DNA of 64,000 bases, from the NCBI RefSeq assembly GCF_900312675.1, contig NZ_OMPC01000001.1, positions 409,140-473,139 of the forward strand, in the 5' to 3' direction. This DNA comes from Aliivibrio sp. EL58. Lineage in GTDB: Bacteria; Pseudomonadota; Gammaproteobacteria; Enterobacterales; Vibrionaceae. Below, one piece after another: positions 46,093-55,100 of this stretch (position 1 is the stretch's first letter; each line of letters begins with the position of its first letter). The notes beneath the pieces are model-generated. The model searched no databases and was not told where the DNA came from. It saw nothing but the letters and a program-made list of their open reading frames with translations. Both the position numbers and the translations under genes were made by a program.

Positions 46093-46299
46093 GTAATGTC
46101 CCTTATATTTAAATTCATAAAAAATCGCATAATGCGATGTGCTTAGAGCTTGAATTATTAAATGTGACGACAAAGCTAAGGGAAACACTGAGAATAACGA
46201 CATTACGAAGAAATACTAAGGCTTACTTTACTTGATGTTCATTAACAACTCTGAGCAACAGAGCGAGATGAATAATACCTTAGTGCTAAAAATTGTAAA
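46093..46299 (-). promoter_or_regulatory. Promoter and long leader of the cold-shock gene
   Basis: On the minus strand, TTTACA (46294-46299) and TATTAT (46272-46277) are 16 bases apart, making a near-consensus sigma-70 promoter. Transcription from about 46265 gives a leader of roughly 170 bases before ATG 46092. A short hairpin CGCAT ... ATGCG lies near 46125-46137, not far from the ribosome site. The 46300-46437 gap beyond shows only a possible long-loop hairpin after the DUF1254 gene. Confidence 0.65.
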
Positions 46300-46437
46300 G
46301 TACTTTCTTTAGTTATTTTAACGTTTCTTAGGCCTGAAGCCATAACTCAAATAAATCAGTCTCATACAAATACCGCCGATATCTACCAACAAACCCGTAA
46401 CATTAAAGGCGGCATAATCTTGTTTTTAAAGTCTATT

Positions 46438-47955
46438 TCAATCAATCAACTCGATATCACTGGGTTTCCATGTTTTATCGTACCATGCCTCTTCAGGGCC
46501 ATATAAACGCAATAACGTGAACCATCCTTTCCCTGGCACAGTTTGTATCCAATTCTCTTTTCTTTGTTTTGGCGCGGTTGGGCCAAAGAAAATATCTACC
46601 GAACCATCAGGGTTCTTCACAAAATCATCCCTTTGATTATTCTTACTTGGCAATGATTGAGTTGTTTGTAATTCAGAGCGAGTTTGAGGATCATAAACCA
46701 CAACCGACCAAAAATTCTTCGCAGGCACATTCGCAGGAATATTCAATGTATAATGTTTACCACCATCTAAATACTCGCCACCTTTTGCTTTATCAACCAT
46801 GGCATATTGAGATCCTTTGCCTATCATTTTTAATGCCATCGCAGGAGTATTAACCGTAGCCATATAGAAGAAGTAAGTACGAGCATCTAGATTGCGCCCA
46901 CCTTCTCCTCCATCAATTAGCCATTGATAATCTTTCCCGATAAATGCTGTTTTCCATAAACGGTCTTCATAGATATACGCTTTTTTATCTCTTGGCTGGA
47001 ACATCAAAGTACGAGCGGTTGCATTCCCTATCGCTACGCCATCTTGCAAGATCTCTTGCATCCTTTCATCTGGCATAAATGGTTTACTTTTTTGGATGCC
47101 AATACTTGCCATCAAACCTCTTAATTCAGGGTCAAGAAAACTCACTGGTTCTTTATCTAATACAGGTTTAAGCTCCGCATAAAAATGAGCGTCGTTAGCA
47201 TGAACCGTATTAAATGATTTATTACTACCAGAGATAAATTCCATTTTTGGTTTTACATTTTTTTTCGCTAACGGATAAATTTTTAACTTATTTTTATATG
47301 CATTTACCGCTGAATCCGTTTTCCCATCTTTTAAGAAACCACGCGCGATAAACCAATTAGTATAACTTGTTGATTGTGATACAAAGTACCCTTTAGGTAC
47401 CTCTCCTTTATAATTTGGTGGCAAAATAAGGTACTTCCCTCCCTTGCCTTTATCAGGACCAACAATACCTAGGTCTGTCACAAATCGAAAAAAAGCATCA
47501 TTAACCGTGGTCGGTCCCATACCTGCAGGAACTTCAATGACCGTAGGGCCATCTCTCTCTAAATCCAAAAAGGCTGATGCATAAACAGTATCAGTATTCC
47601 CTGTCAAAAATAGTGGATTTGAATCCATCAACTTATCAAAGAGAACCACTTGATTTGATTTAGTGACTCCTAACTCTTCATGGCCAAGCCTTAATGCCTC
47701 TATTGAAGCCATAGGAACCGCATTTAAAAAAACCTCAGTAGCACGAATAGTATCAAGGTTGTCGTAAATCTTTTGAGTCGTTTCTAAACTTGGTGCACCA
47801 TCTTTAAATTCAAGCTCACCAATACTGGTTTCTACGTTATCTGGCGTCATTATGCTTTTAGGAATATCAGTATTATAGTTCTCCGTAGATACCGCACTGC
47901 TTGAAAAAACGATCCCTGTAAATAATGCCAGAGCCTTCAACTTAAATGTCATCAT
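46438..47955 (-). CDS. DUF1254/DUF1214 exported protein
   Basis: This 505-residue protein has a signal peptide ending near residue 23 (SSSAVST). The DUF1254 part covers about residues 40-200 (YDNLDTIRATEVFLNAVP, then NTDTVYASAFLDLERDGPTVIEVP). The DUF1214 part covers about 350-490 (YTLNIPANVPAKNFWSVVVYDPQTRSELQT, split in the protein by short loops, and NWIQTVPGKGWFTLLRLYGP). The reaction is unknown; members are common in marine bacteria. A tandem ATG starts the gene. It is divergent from an atypical LysR gene that probably controls it. Confidence 0.86.
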   Translation of the reverse strand: MMTFKLKALALFTGIVFSSSAVSTENYNTDIPKSIMTPDNVETSIGELEFKDGAPSLETTQKIYDNLDTIRATEVFLNAVPMASIEALRLGHEELGVTKSNQVVLFDKLMDSNPLFLTGNTDTVYASAFLDLERDGPTVIEVPAGMGPTTVNDAFFRFVTDLGIVGPDKGKGGKYLILPPNYKGEVPKGYFVSQSTSYTNWFIARGFLKDGKTDSAVNAYKNKLKIYPLAKKNVKPKMEFISGSNKSFNTVHANDAHFYAELKPVLDKEPVSFLDPELRGLMASIGIQKSKPFMPDERMQEILQDGVAIGNATARTLMFQPRDKKAYIYEDRLWKTAFIGKDYQWLIDGGEGGRNLDARTYFFYMATVNTPAMALKMIGKGSQYAMVDKAKGGEYLDGGKHYTLNIPANVPAKNFWSVVVYDPQTRSELQTTQSLPSKNNQRDDFVKNPDGSVDIFFGPTAPKQRKENWIQTVPGKGWFTLLRLYGPEEAWYDKTWKPSDIELID

Positions 47956-48186
47956 ATTTTTACCTCAATCATTTATATTCGCCCCAAAATTATTAATTAC
48001 TACAGTGGCGCTCACGTTACATAAATCTTAGTTCACTATCGATAATCTGCTGATTATTATCGCTACTTCTTAATAACTGAATTTATCTTAATCAATTAAT
48101 GAACTCATTTTTGATAATGAACGCTTTTAAATTTGAGTTTTGTGCCATACTGATTTTTAAGGGTGCCAATTAAAAAGGACGCGCAG

Positions 48187-49113
48187 ATGACAAGCAGTAT
48201 TGATTTAAATCTATATCGATTTTTAACCACGCTTTATCAATGGAAAACGGGCGATAAAACTATACATAAATTGGATATCAGCAAGGCCACTTTTAATCGA
48301 CATTTGTCTGATTGCCGAGATTTATTTGAAAATGAGCTATTTATTGCAGAGAAAGGGAAGTATGAACCCACAGCATTCATGGTTAATCTGCATAAGGAAA
48401 TAGAAGAACCATTAAATTTTTTAAATGATATCAATGGAATATCAACCACTCTTTATTCCAAGAAAAAGAAAATCGAGTTGGCTTTTTATTTGCCTACAAC
48501 CTTAAATGAAATATTCTCTCTGCGGTTGATAGAGCATGCCTTAGAGCAAGATCCTGAAGCTAAACTAGCTTTTCAAGACTGGGCTTTAAATGATATCGAA
48601 TCTCCAAAAAAGAATTCGTTACCTGTTGGAATTACTGGATACCCACAAACCGTCAATCATCGTGTGATTGATAAAAAACTAGGAAGCTTAGCGCTTTTTG
48701 TTTATTTACCTAAAAAACATCCATTAGCAGATAATTCATTTATTGAGTTAAAGAAACTAGAAAACCAAGCAACCGTTAGAATAACGATGGGAAGTGTTGA
48801 TACACATCGTTATTATCAACGAATATTTACTGAAACAGGCATCCGATTACAACAGAACCTCACCGTAGCAAATACCTCTATTGCTTTGGCGTGCGTAGCT
48901 AAAGGTCATCACATTTTTGTCTCATTTGATTCATCAGATACAGAGTTACCAACAAACGTAGTAAAAGTACCATTAAAACTCGATGGAAAAAGAATGAAGT
49001 TTGATTTAGGTATGCAGTACCACCGCTCTTATTACCAACATCCAATCATTACACAAATAGAAACAGTTATTAAAAACGTAATAAAAAATCATTTCCCCAA
49101 AAAAAATGAATAA
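48187..49113 (+). CDS. Atypical LysR-family regulator
   Basis: The 308-residue protein has the two-domain LysR plan, but the HTH is unusual: ATFNRHLSDCRDLFENELFI replaces the standard AVSxxIxxLExxLGxxLFxR. The effector part (from about residue 95) retains LPKKHPLADNSF and VAKGHHIFVSF. I prefer the ATG at 48187, seven bases after AAGGA, over the GTG at 48163. It is divergent from the DUF1254 gene (231 bases apart). Confidence 0.78.
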   Translation: MTSSIDLNLYRFLTTLYQWKTGDKTIHKLDISKATFNRHLSDCRDLFENELFIAEKGKYEPTAFMVNLHKEIEEPLNFLNDINGISTTLYSKKKKIELAFYLPTTLNEIFSLRLIEHALEQDPEAKLAFQDWALNDIESPKKNSLPVGITGYPQTVNHRVIDKKLGSLALFVYLPKKHPLADNSFIELKKLENQATVRITMGSVDTHRYYQRIFTETGIRLQQNLTVANTSIALACVAKGHHIFVSFDSSDTELPTNVVKVPLKLDGKRMKFDLGMQYHRSYYQHPIITQIETVIKNVIKNHFPKKNE

Positions 49114-49233
49114 CCTCGCTGCGCAAAATCGTAATCTAACATTACCGATAAAAACGATTAAATTACGCTCCGCTTTGGTTATGATAACTTTATTAATTAA
49201 ACATCATCATCCCATTGAGCGGAGCATTAACGC

Positions 49234-49449
49234 ATGAAAAAAATTGTCCCATTTATCTTACTCGCCTTTTTCAGCCTGCGCTTATTTGCTTCTGTCGGTC
49301 CTCATATTCAGCAATTAGAGCACGATAGCTTCACTATTTTACGCTCAGCTCTTATTGTTGGTGCTATCTGTTTTGTTATTTCACTCATCGTTAAGAAATT
49401 CAAAAAAACAACACCGATAGCAATAAAATCTGAAGACAACCTAGATTAA
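49234..49449 (+). CDS. Small membrane protein (71 aa)
   Basis: This 71-residue protein has an N-terminal signal-like helix (FILLAFFSLRLFAS), a short periplasmic loop and a second helix SALIVGAICFVISLIV followed by a basic stretch KKFKKT. The ribosome site is GGAG, about 11 bases before ATG. A strong terminator follows directly, which supports a real monocistronic gene. Not recognised. Confidence 0.68.
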   Translation: MKKIVPFILLAFFSLRLFASVGPHIQQLEHDSFTILRSALIVGAICFVISLIVKKFKKTTPIAIKSEDNLD

Positions 49450-49454
49450 TACCA

Positions 49455-49489
49455 AAAAAAAGAGTGACCGTTTGGCCACTCTTTTTTAT
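49455..49489. terminator. Strong bidirectional terminator
   Basis: AAAAAAGAGTG (49455-49465) pairs with CACTCTTTTTT (49477-49487). It lies between the small membrane protein gene and the convergent MscS gene. Confidence 0.9.
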
Positions 49490-49510
49490 TACTTCTACTT
49501 CACTATATGT

Positions 49511-51115
49511 TTATGCATCGTGCTTATAAACATGAACATCGCGTTGTGGGAATGGAATACTTACACCTTCCGCATCAAAACGTTTCTTAACCGTTTCTGT
49601 TACTTCCCAGTATACATCCCAATAATCGTCTGTTTTCACCCAAGGGCGCACAATGAAATCAACTGATGATTCATTCAGAGTATGTAACTTCACCATATGC
49701 TCTGGTGATTTTAAAACTGCAGGGTGATTACTTAAAATGTCATTAAAGATAGCTTTCGCTTTTTCAATGTCATCTTGATAGCCAATACCAAACACCATAT
49801 CAACACGGCGCACAGTTTCAGCTGTCACGTTTTTAATCACATCCCCCCAAATCTTATTGTTTGGGAAAACCAATTGTTGGTTATCAATGGTTTTAACGGT
49901 TGTTGACACCAAGTTCATGTGGCTCACTTTACCAGTAATGCCAGCTATCTCAACTAAGTCATTCACATCAAATGGACGGTAGATCAAGATCATCATGCCC
50001 GATGCAAAGTTAGAAAGGGTATCTTTTAAGGCAAAACCAATCACGACACCCGCTACACCAAAACCAGTAAGCAGTGGACCTAAATTAATGCCAACTTGAG
50101 AAAGGGCAATTAAGATACCGATCATCATGACAAACTTAGACCCCATTGATACAAAGAAATCTTGCATCAAGTGACTAAATTTCATCTTTGAATGAGAAAC
50201 ACTCTTTTTAATCGCTGCTTTTGCAACACGAGAAAGAATTCGAGTAACCCAAAGAATAATAATAAAGATTATAAGTTTAACGATGATCGACGGTGCATTT
50301 TCTACTGCCCAATCTTTAAAGCCTGTAACCCACTCTTCAGTCAAACCATAAGCAACACTAACGTCCAATACATCACTATTAATATCACCCGTAATAGAGA
50401 ATATTAATTGCTTATATTTTGTAATATCAATGCCATTCTCTTCCATTAACGTCGTGGTTGCTTCTAAGCTCGCGACCATTAATGAAATGCGTTCAGTCAT
50501 CGTCACTGCTGTTTGCTTTAATGTCTCTTTTTGTTCAGTAGAAGCAAATTTCAAACGCTGAGCAATATCATTTCTTTGGGAATCAAGATAATGAATCACA
50601 TTGAATAATAGATCTGCACGGGTTTCTAACTCTTTTAAAATCGTTTGTTCTTCATTGGTGAAATCGATATTTAATGATTCCCCCCACGTTAACGTTTCAA
50701 AGGCCTCAACATAATACTGGTCCATCATCGTTAGACGTTTTTGAGCTGCAAATTCTAAATCTGCTTTTTCATCACCGCTTGCTTTTCTTGATGCCTTAGT
50801 AATACGTACAAGTTCTTTTTGGCTATAAGATAATAATTGATTAACCAATACCATTTCAGAACGAACTGCAGCAACTAAACCTGGGGTTTTACTATCGCTT
50901 TGAATTTTTACAGCGATCTCATTTCTAATGTCTTCATTTTGACGACGAAGTACATCTTCAAAAAAGAGTTTATCGGCGGGATCAGCAGTAGATAATTGAA
51001 CTAAACGCTCTTGTAAGTTCTGCTGTGTTACTTTCATTTCATCAATACTTTGAGCATACGTTGGTGCAATAAAACTCACCATCAATAGCAACAAAGCCAC
51101 ATATTTCTTAATCAT
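49511..51115 (-). CDS. MscS-family mechanosensitive channel with periplasmic helical domain
   Basis: This 534-residue channel has a signal peptide (ending PTYAQ) and a large helical periplasmic region to about residue 270 (coiled-coil-like, EEQTILKELETRADLLFNV). Three membrane helices follow. The pore helix is GVAGVVIGFALKDTLSNFASG, then MILIYRPFDVNDLVEI and the beta domain with TTVKTIDNQQLVFPNNKIWG. It releases solutes during osmotic downshock, which suits an ectoine-producing marine organism. The extended periplasmic part makes it larger than plain MscS (286 aa). Confidence 0.9.
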   Translation of the reverse strand: MIKKYVALLLLMVSFIAPTYAQSIDEMKVTQQNLQERLVQLSTADPADKLFFEDVLRRQNEDIRNEIAVKIQSDSKTPGLVAAVRSEMVLVNQLLSYSQKELVRITKASRKASGDEKADLEFAAQKRLTMMDQYYVEAFETLTWGESLNIDFTNEEQTILKELETRADLLFNVIHYLDSQRNDIAQRLKFASTEQKETLKQTAVTMTERISLMVASLEATTTLMEENGIDITKYKQLIFSITGDINSDVLDVSVAYGLTEEWVTGFKDWAVENAPSIIVKLIIFIIILWVTRILSRVAKAAIKKSVSHSKMKFSHLMQDFFVSMGSKFVMMIGILIALSQVGINLGPLLTGFGVAGVVIGFALKDTLSNFASGMMILIYRPFDVNDLVEIAGITGKVSHMNLVSTTVKTIDNQQLVFPNNKIWGDVIKNVTAETVRRVDMVFGIGYQDDIEKAKAIFNDILSNHPAVLKSPEHMVKLHTLNESSVDFIVRPWVKTDDYWDVYWEVTETVKKRFDAEGVSIPFPQRDVHVYKHDA

Positions 51116-51326
51116 AAAAAACGTCCTATTTAAATCATGACCATATAATAATCTAAGCTTATCTATTCTGTTCTATATCTCTTCTTATTAATAGCGTTAA
51201 ATGCTGAAAACTCGTTCAACTGTTGCTTTTTTGTGAAATCAAAAGGACTTATCTGAATTGAATTTTAAGGTTTATTGTTTCTATTTATCATCTTTTTTAT
51301 TGCTATATTCTTTGATAGATAGCGAC

Positions 51327-51375
51327 AAAAAAACGCGTTCAACTATTTTTATTATTAAAAAATAGAATGAACGCG
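51327..51375 (-). terminator. Long hairpin terminator of the FMN reductase gene
   Basis: CGCGTTCA (51334-51341) pairs with TGAACGCG (51368-51375), with an inner CTATTTTT/AAAAATAG stem. On the minus strand it is followed by seven T. The rest of 51116-51408 shows no gene. Confidence 0.88.
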
Positions 51376-51408
51376 CTTTCGTGTTGGGTTGTGACTAACT
51401 CAAAGCAA

Positions 51409-51930
51409 CTATAAGGCAAACATTACTGCTGTTAATTGTGCTGCAAGTTCTTCGTTACGTAGCTCACCTTTTTCCATATCAAAGTTATCGTAGAAACTTG
51501 GAATAGAAAGAGAGCCTTTTACATCAGCAGCAAAGTAAGGTGCAGATCCTGTTGCTGCTGCAAGTACTGTCGCTGCACCACCAGGGCCAGGTGATGTTGC
51601 TAGCATAATTACAGGCTTGCCTTGGTAGACTTTCATATCGATACGAGAAGTCCAATCAAACACGTTTTTAAATGCCGCAGCATAAGAGCCATTGTGTTCA
51701 GCATAAGAGATAACAACGGCATCGGCTTCACCAATTTTTTGGAAAAAACGTTTTGCTTGCTCTGGCTGTCCTAACTCTTTTTCTTTGTCTTCACTGAAGA
51801 TAGGCATTTCAAAATCATTTAAATCAAGAACCTCAACTTCAGCATTTGCCGCAAGGCCTGCTGCATACGTTGCTAAGCGTTTGTTAATTGATGTTGAACT
51901 GCTACTTGCTGCTAATGCTAAAATTTTCAT
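51409..51930 (-). CDS. NAD(P)H-dependent FMN reductase
   Basis: This 173-residue flavodoxin-like protein has the FMN-phosphate loop LAASSSSTSINKRLA, the loop ISYAEHNGSYAAAFKNVFDW near the isoalloxazine, and LATSPGPGGAATVL. It belongs to the NADPH-dependent FMN/azo/quinone reductase group (ChrR/YieF-like), where YxEHNxSYxxxLKNxxDW is the signature. It reduces free flavin, quinones or chromate in the cytoplasm. It is divergent from a LysR gene, its likely regulator. Confidence 0.88.
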   Translation of the reverse strand: MKILALAASSSSTSINKRLATYAAGLAANAEVEVLDLNDFEMPIFSEDKEKELGQPEQAKRFFQKIGEADAVVISYAEHNGSYAAAFKNVFDWTSRIDMKVYQGKPVIMLATSPGPGGAATVLAAATGSAPYFAADVKGSLSIPSFYDNFDMEKGELRNEELAAQLTAVMFAL

Positions 51931-52107
51931 AGGCCTACCTTCATATTCTATTTAAGTAAAAAGAGTAGTTAATGCTCTGCTCTTTTCAAATTTATTGTTC
52001 TTGTTTGCGATGGAGTAACTATAGTTCATCCACAAACTTTAATTAATAACCTAAATGTGCAATGATTATTTCCATATGACTCGTAATGAAAATGTGAGTA
52101 AGTAAAT

Positions 52108-53010
52108 ATGGCCTTTAATTCAGCATTATTTGATGGCATGGTTATTTTTGTTGAAGTTGTTACTAGTAGCAGCTTTACGCAAGCAGCATTAAACAGTGGG
52201 CATTCGACCTCTTACATTAGTAAAGAGATCGGAAAACTAGAAGAGCGTTTAGGCGTACGTCTGCTTCACCGTACGACTCGAACTTTACGTCTAACTCCTG
52301 AAGGTGAACTTTATTTTCAACAATGCCAACAACTTATCGAAGATGCACAAATGGCTGAAAATGCGATTTCCGGACAGCAAGAAAAGCCTAAAGGTCGATT
52401 AAAAGTCAGTTGTCCTGTTGGCTTTGCCCTTTCTCGTTTACGCCCTATTCTTGGTAAATTTACGGATTTATATCCAGACATCACGCTTGAGCTAGATTTA
52501 AATGATAGAAAAATTGATATTGTGGCAGAAGGATTTGATATGGCGCTCCGAGCATCACATCAACTTGAAGATTCTAGCTTAATCAGCCGTCGATTCTTAC
52601 GTTCAAGAGCCATCACTATTGCTTCTCCTGATTATCTAAAAAAGCATGGCGCACCATTGCACCCTAATGAACTATCAGAACATAAAACCATTGGTTATGC
52701 GTATGTAAAACAAGGAGCTGTTTGGGATTTTGTAGATAAAGACAACCAACCTATTGCTGTACCATTGCAATGTCAGGTCATCACCAATAATTCATTTATG
52801 GAGTTATCATTATGCTTGGCAGGACAAGGGATCACTCGTATCCCTCAATTCCACTTAACTGATGAATTAGAAACTGGAAAGCTAGTTGAACTGTTTTCAG
52901 ATTATCCCAAACTTACGATTGATGTGTTTTTTGTGTATCCAAGTCGTAAACATATGTCTGCCAAGGTGCGCTGCTTTTTAGATTTCATCACTGAACACCT
53001 TGGAGAATAA
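52108..53010 (+). CDS. LysR-family regulator of the FMN reductase gene
   Basis: This 300-aa LysR protein has HTH SSSFTQAALNSGHSTSYISK with EIGKLEERLGVRLLHRTTRT. The effector domain starts near residue 90 (GRLKVSCPVGFALSRLRPIL) and resembles the CrgA/AaeR-like subgroup. It is divergent from the FMN reductase gene with 177 bases between. It ends 10 bases from the convergent TPR gene. Confidence 0.86.
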   Translation: MAFNSALFDGMVIFVEVVTSSSFTQAALNSGHSTSYISKEIGKLEERLGVRLLHRTTRTLRLTPEGELYFQQCQQLIEDAQMAENAISGQQEKPKGRLKVSCPVGFALSRLRPILGKFTDLYPDITLELDLNDRKIDIVAEGFDMALRASHQLEDSSLISRRFLRSRAITIASPDYLKKHGAPLHPNELSEHKTIGYAYVKQGAVWDFVDKDNQPIAVPLQCQVITNNSFMELSLCLAGQGITRIPQFHLTDELETGKLVELFSDYPKLTIDVFFVYPSRKHMSAKVRCFLDFITEHLGE

Positions 53011-53019
53011 TGTATAAAT

Positions 53020-53859
53020 TTACTCTTCTAACAAGGCTTCAAATCGTTCAAGGCCTCGTAATGGGTCAAAATCTGTTTCTTCAACAACAAGCTCACGCAT
53101 TGAAGAACTTGCATTAATAGAACGTTGTAAATCATCAATAGCCTGAACTTCCGCACCCAATTGAGCATACGCACACGCACGTTGAAATAGTGCATGTGCG
53201 TTTTGGTCATCCACTTCTAGCACTCGATTACACAGGTTTAATGCCCAATGGAACTCACGCATTTCCATTGCTGCATCGGCTTTATACGTTAATGCTTCTA
53301 AATCACCCGGTCTAACCGTTAAGATCTCATCATAAACATCCATTTTCTGTTCGGCCGTTTGAACACTTTGAGCTCTCAGCCATAGATTATGCACTTCATT
53401 GATAATTTCAATTTCACGATTATTCTCAGTAATAATTCGAGTTTTTCGCTTTAAATCTCGCTCTAAGGCAACAAACTTCTTTTCATAATCTTGGGCAATT
53501 TTATTAAGTTGCTTATCTGCCATCTCTCTCGTATTTTGCTTCATTTCCTTTAGAGATTGCCAACCAATCAAGGCAACTAAAGAAGCAACGGCTGCAATAA
53601 CATAGAAAAAATAGGTCACGGTTACATTTGAATAATTAAGAGACTTATCCGCAACAGCAAGCTCCCTGTCTGTAATTTGGATAATCATTCTTTTTTCTAA
53701 ATCTTGCTGATCTGTTCGTAATGCTTTTAATTCATCAAGAATGTAGCGCTCCATTAATGGACGATCTAAGTACTCTTGTTCTGAGTAACTCACCTCTTCA
53801 GCTTGAATTGAAAGCGAGGTAAAAATAAGCATGGCAAGCAGAAAGAGAGGTCGAATCAT
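53020..53859 (-). CDS. Membrane-anchored TPR protein
   Basis: This 279-residue protein has a signal peptide (ending LSIQAEE near residue 20) and a periplasmic helical stretch. A membrane helix follows at about residues 82-100 (VTYFFYVIAAVASLVALIGW), then a coiled coil (about 105-150, KQLNKIAQDYEKKFVALERD). The C-terminal domain has three TPR-like repeats (AEQKMDVYDEILTVRPGD; AMEMREFHWALNLCNRVLEVD; ALFQRACAYAQLGAEVQAIDD). A scaffolding role is likely. I use ATG 53859, which follows AAGG by eight bases, instead of one 60 bases upstream. Confidence 0.78.
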   Translation of the reverse strand: MIRPLFLLAMLIFTSLSIQAEEVSYSEQEYLDRPLMERYILDELKALRTDQQDLEKRMIIQITDRELAVADKSLNYSNVTVTYFFYVIAAVASLVALIGWQSLKEMKQNTREMADKQLNKIAQDYEKKFVALERDLKRKTRIITENNREIEIINEVHNLWLRAQSVQTAEQKMDVYDEILTVRPGDLEALTYKADAAMEMREFHWALNLCNRVLEVDDQNAHALFQRACAYAQLGAEVQAIDDLQRSINASSSMRELVVEETDFDPLRGLERFEALLEE

Positions 53860-53960
53860 AAAATTGGCCTTATTAATCGTGTAATTACGGATGGATATAT
53901 TTAAAGATAACATATCCAAGTCGCTTACATTGTATTAACAAGGCAATCCGCTAGAAATAA

Positions 53961-54548
53961 TTAAAACCCCATCACCATAGAACCAACTAACAACCCTGCC
54001 ATGCTGTAGTTAAACATTTTCAAATGACTCGGTTTCGTTAATCTTTTTTGTAACTGCTTTCCTGCGGCAGTCCAAAAGCTAACGGTTGGTACATTAATAC
54101 AAATAAACACGAATGCGATCAGAAACACACTAAACATATCAGCACTGGTCGCGTAAATACTCATTACCGATAACGCCATTGACCAGCCTTTTGGGTTGAT
54201 CCACTGAAAGCTCGCGGCTTGTAAAAAAGACATCGGTTTATAATCGCCATTAATATTATCTACAGGCTTACTGCTCGCAATTTTATACGCCAAATATAAT
54301 AAATAGACAGCACTGATAATTTGTAATGCTTTCTCTAGTTGTGGATAGGTCTGAAAAATTTGAACCAAACCAAATCCTACTAATATCAGCATAAACGCAA
54401 AACCGAAGATCACACCCAGCATATGAGGAATAGTTCTCACAAAACCAACGTTCGCCCCAGAAGTCATCAACATGATGTTATTTGGACCAGGCGTAAACGC
54501 GCCAACAAAAGCAAATGTGGTTAAAGCAAGTAAATAGGTGTAATCCAT
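53961..54548 (-). CDS. LysE/RhtB-family amino acid exporter
   Basis: This 195-residue six-helix exporter carries the family signature AFTPGPNNIMLMTSGANVG in the first helix pair and QWINPKGWSMALSVM in the middle. The ATG at 54548 (MDYTYLLAL) is preferred to one three codons upstream. It is divergent from an Lrp/AsnC-type regulator, a common arrangement for amino acid export under substrate control. Confidence 0.87.
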   Translation of the reverse strand: MDYTYLLALTTFAFVGAFTPGPNNIMLMTSGANVGFVRTIPHMLGVIFGFAFMLILVGFGLVQIFQTYPQLEKALQIISAVYLLYLAYKIASSKPVDNINGDYKPMSFLQAASFQWINPKGWSMALSVMSIYATSADMFSVFLIAFVFICINVPTVSFWTAAGKQLQKRLTKPSHLKMFNYSMAGLLVGSMVMGF

Positions 54549-54656
54549 AATAAACATCTTATAAAAATAAATTCTGCTTGTATCTTAATGCGAGACTGAG
54601 TAAATTTTCTGTCTATATTTGCTTAAAATAAATTTAATACGCAAGGATTAGTCGCT

Positions 54657-55100
54657 ATGGATAGGTTTGACGAAAGAATATTGCAAGAGTTAAAAAGAAA
54701 TGGTCGATTAACTAATGTGGAGCTGTCAGAGCGCATTGGATTATCACCATCAGCCACACTTCGACGAGTACAAGAATTAGAACGAAATGAAACGATTCAA
54801 GGCTACCGAGCGGTATTGAATCCAAAAAAATGCGGAGTGGGATTTGTTGCGTATGTGACAATTGGATTATCTAATCACAGTAAAAAATCACAAAAAGATT
54901 TTGAAGCTCAGATAATGGAGTCTAAAGAAGTGACAGAATGCCACAATATTACGGGAGCAAATGAATATCTATTACGTGTTGAGACTGAGAGCCTCTCATC
55001 TTATAAGCAGTTTCATTCAAACGTACTTGGAGAGATCTCTCAGGTCAACTCAATCGGAACCTTAGTTGTTATGGATTCCCCTAAGGACGAGCGAACTTAG
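54657..55100 (+). CDS. Lrp/AsnC-family regulator
   Basis: This 147-residue protein has an N-terminal HTH (FDERILQELKRNGRLTNV, then ELSERIGLSPSATLRRVQELE) and a C-terminal RAM ligand domain (EVTECHNITGANEYLLRVET). It probably senses an amino acid and controls the divergent LysE-family exporter gene 108 bases away. Its last 20 bases overlap the end of the convergent CDF-like gene. Confidence 0.9.
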   Translation: MDRFDERILQELKRNGRLTNVELSERIGLSPSATLRRVQELERNETIQGYRAVLNPKKCGVGFVAYVTIGLSNHSKKSQKDFEAQIMESKEVTECHNITGANEYLLRVETESLSSYKQFHSNVLGEISQVNSIGTLVVMDSPKDERT

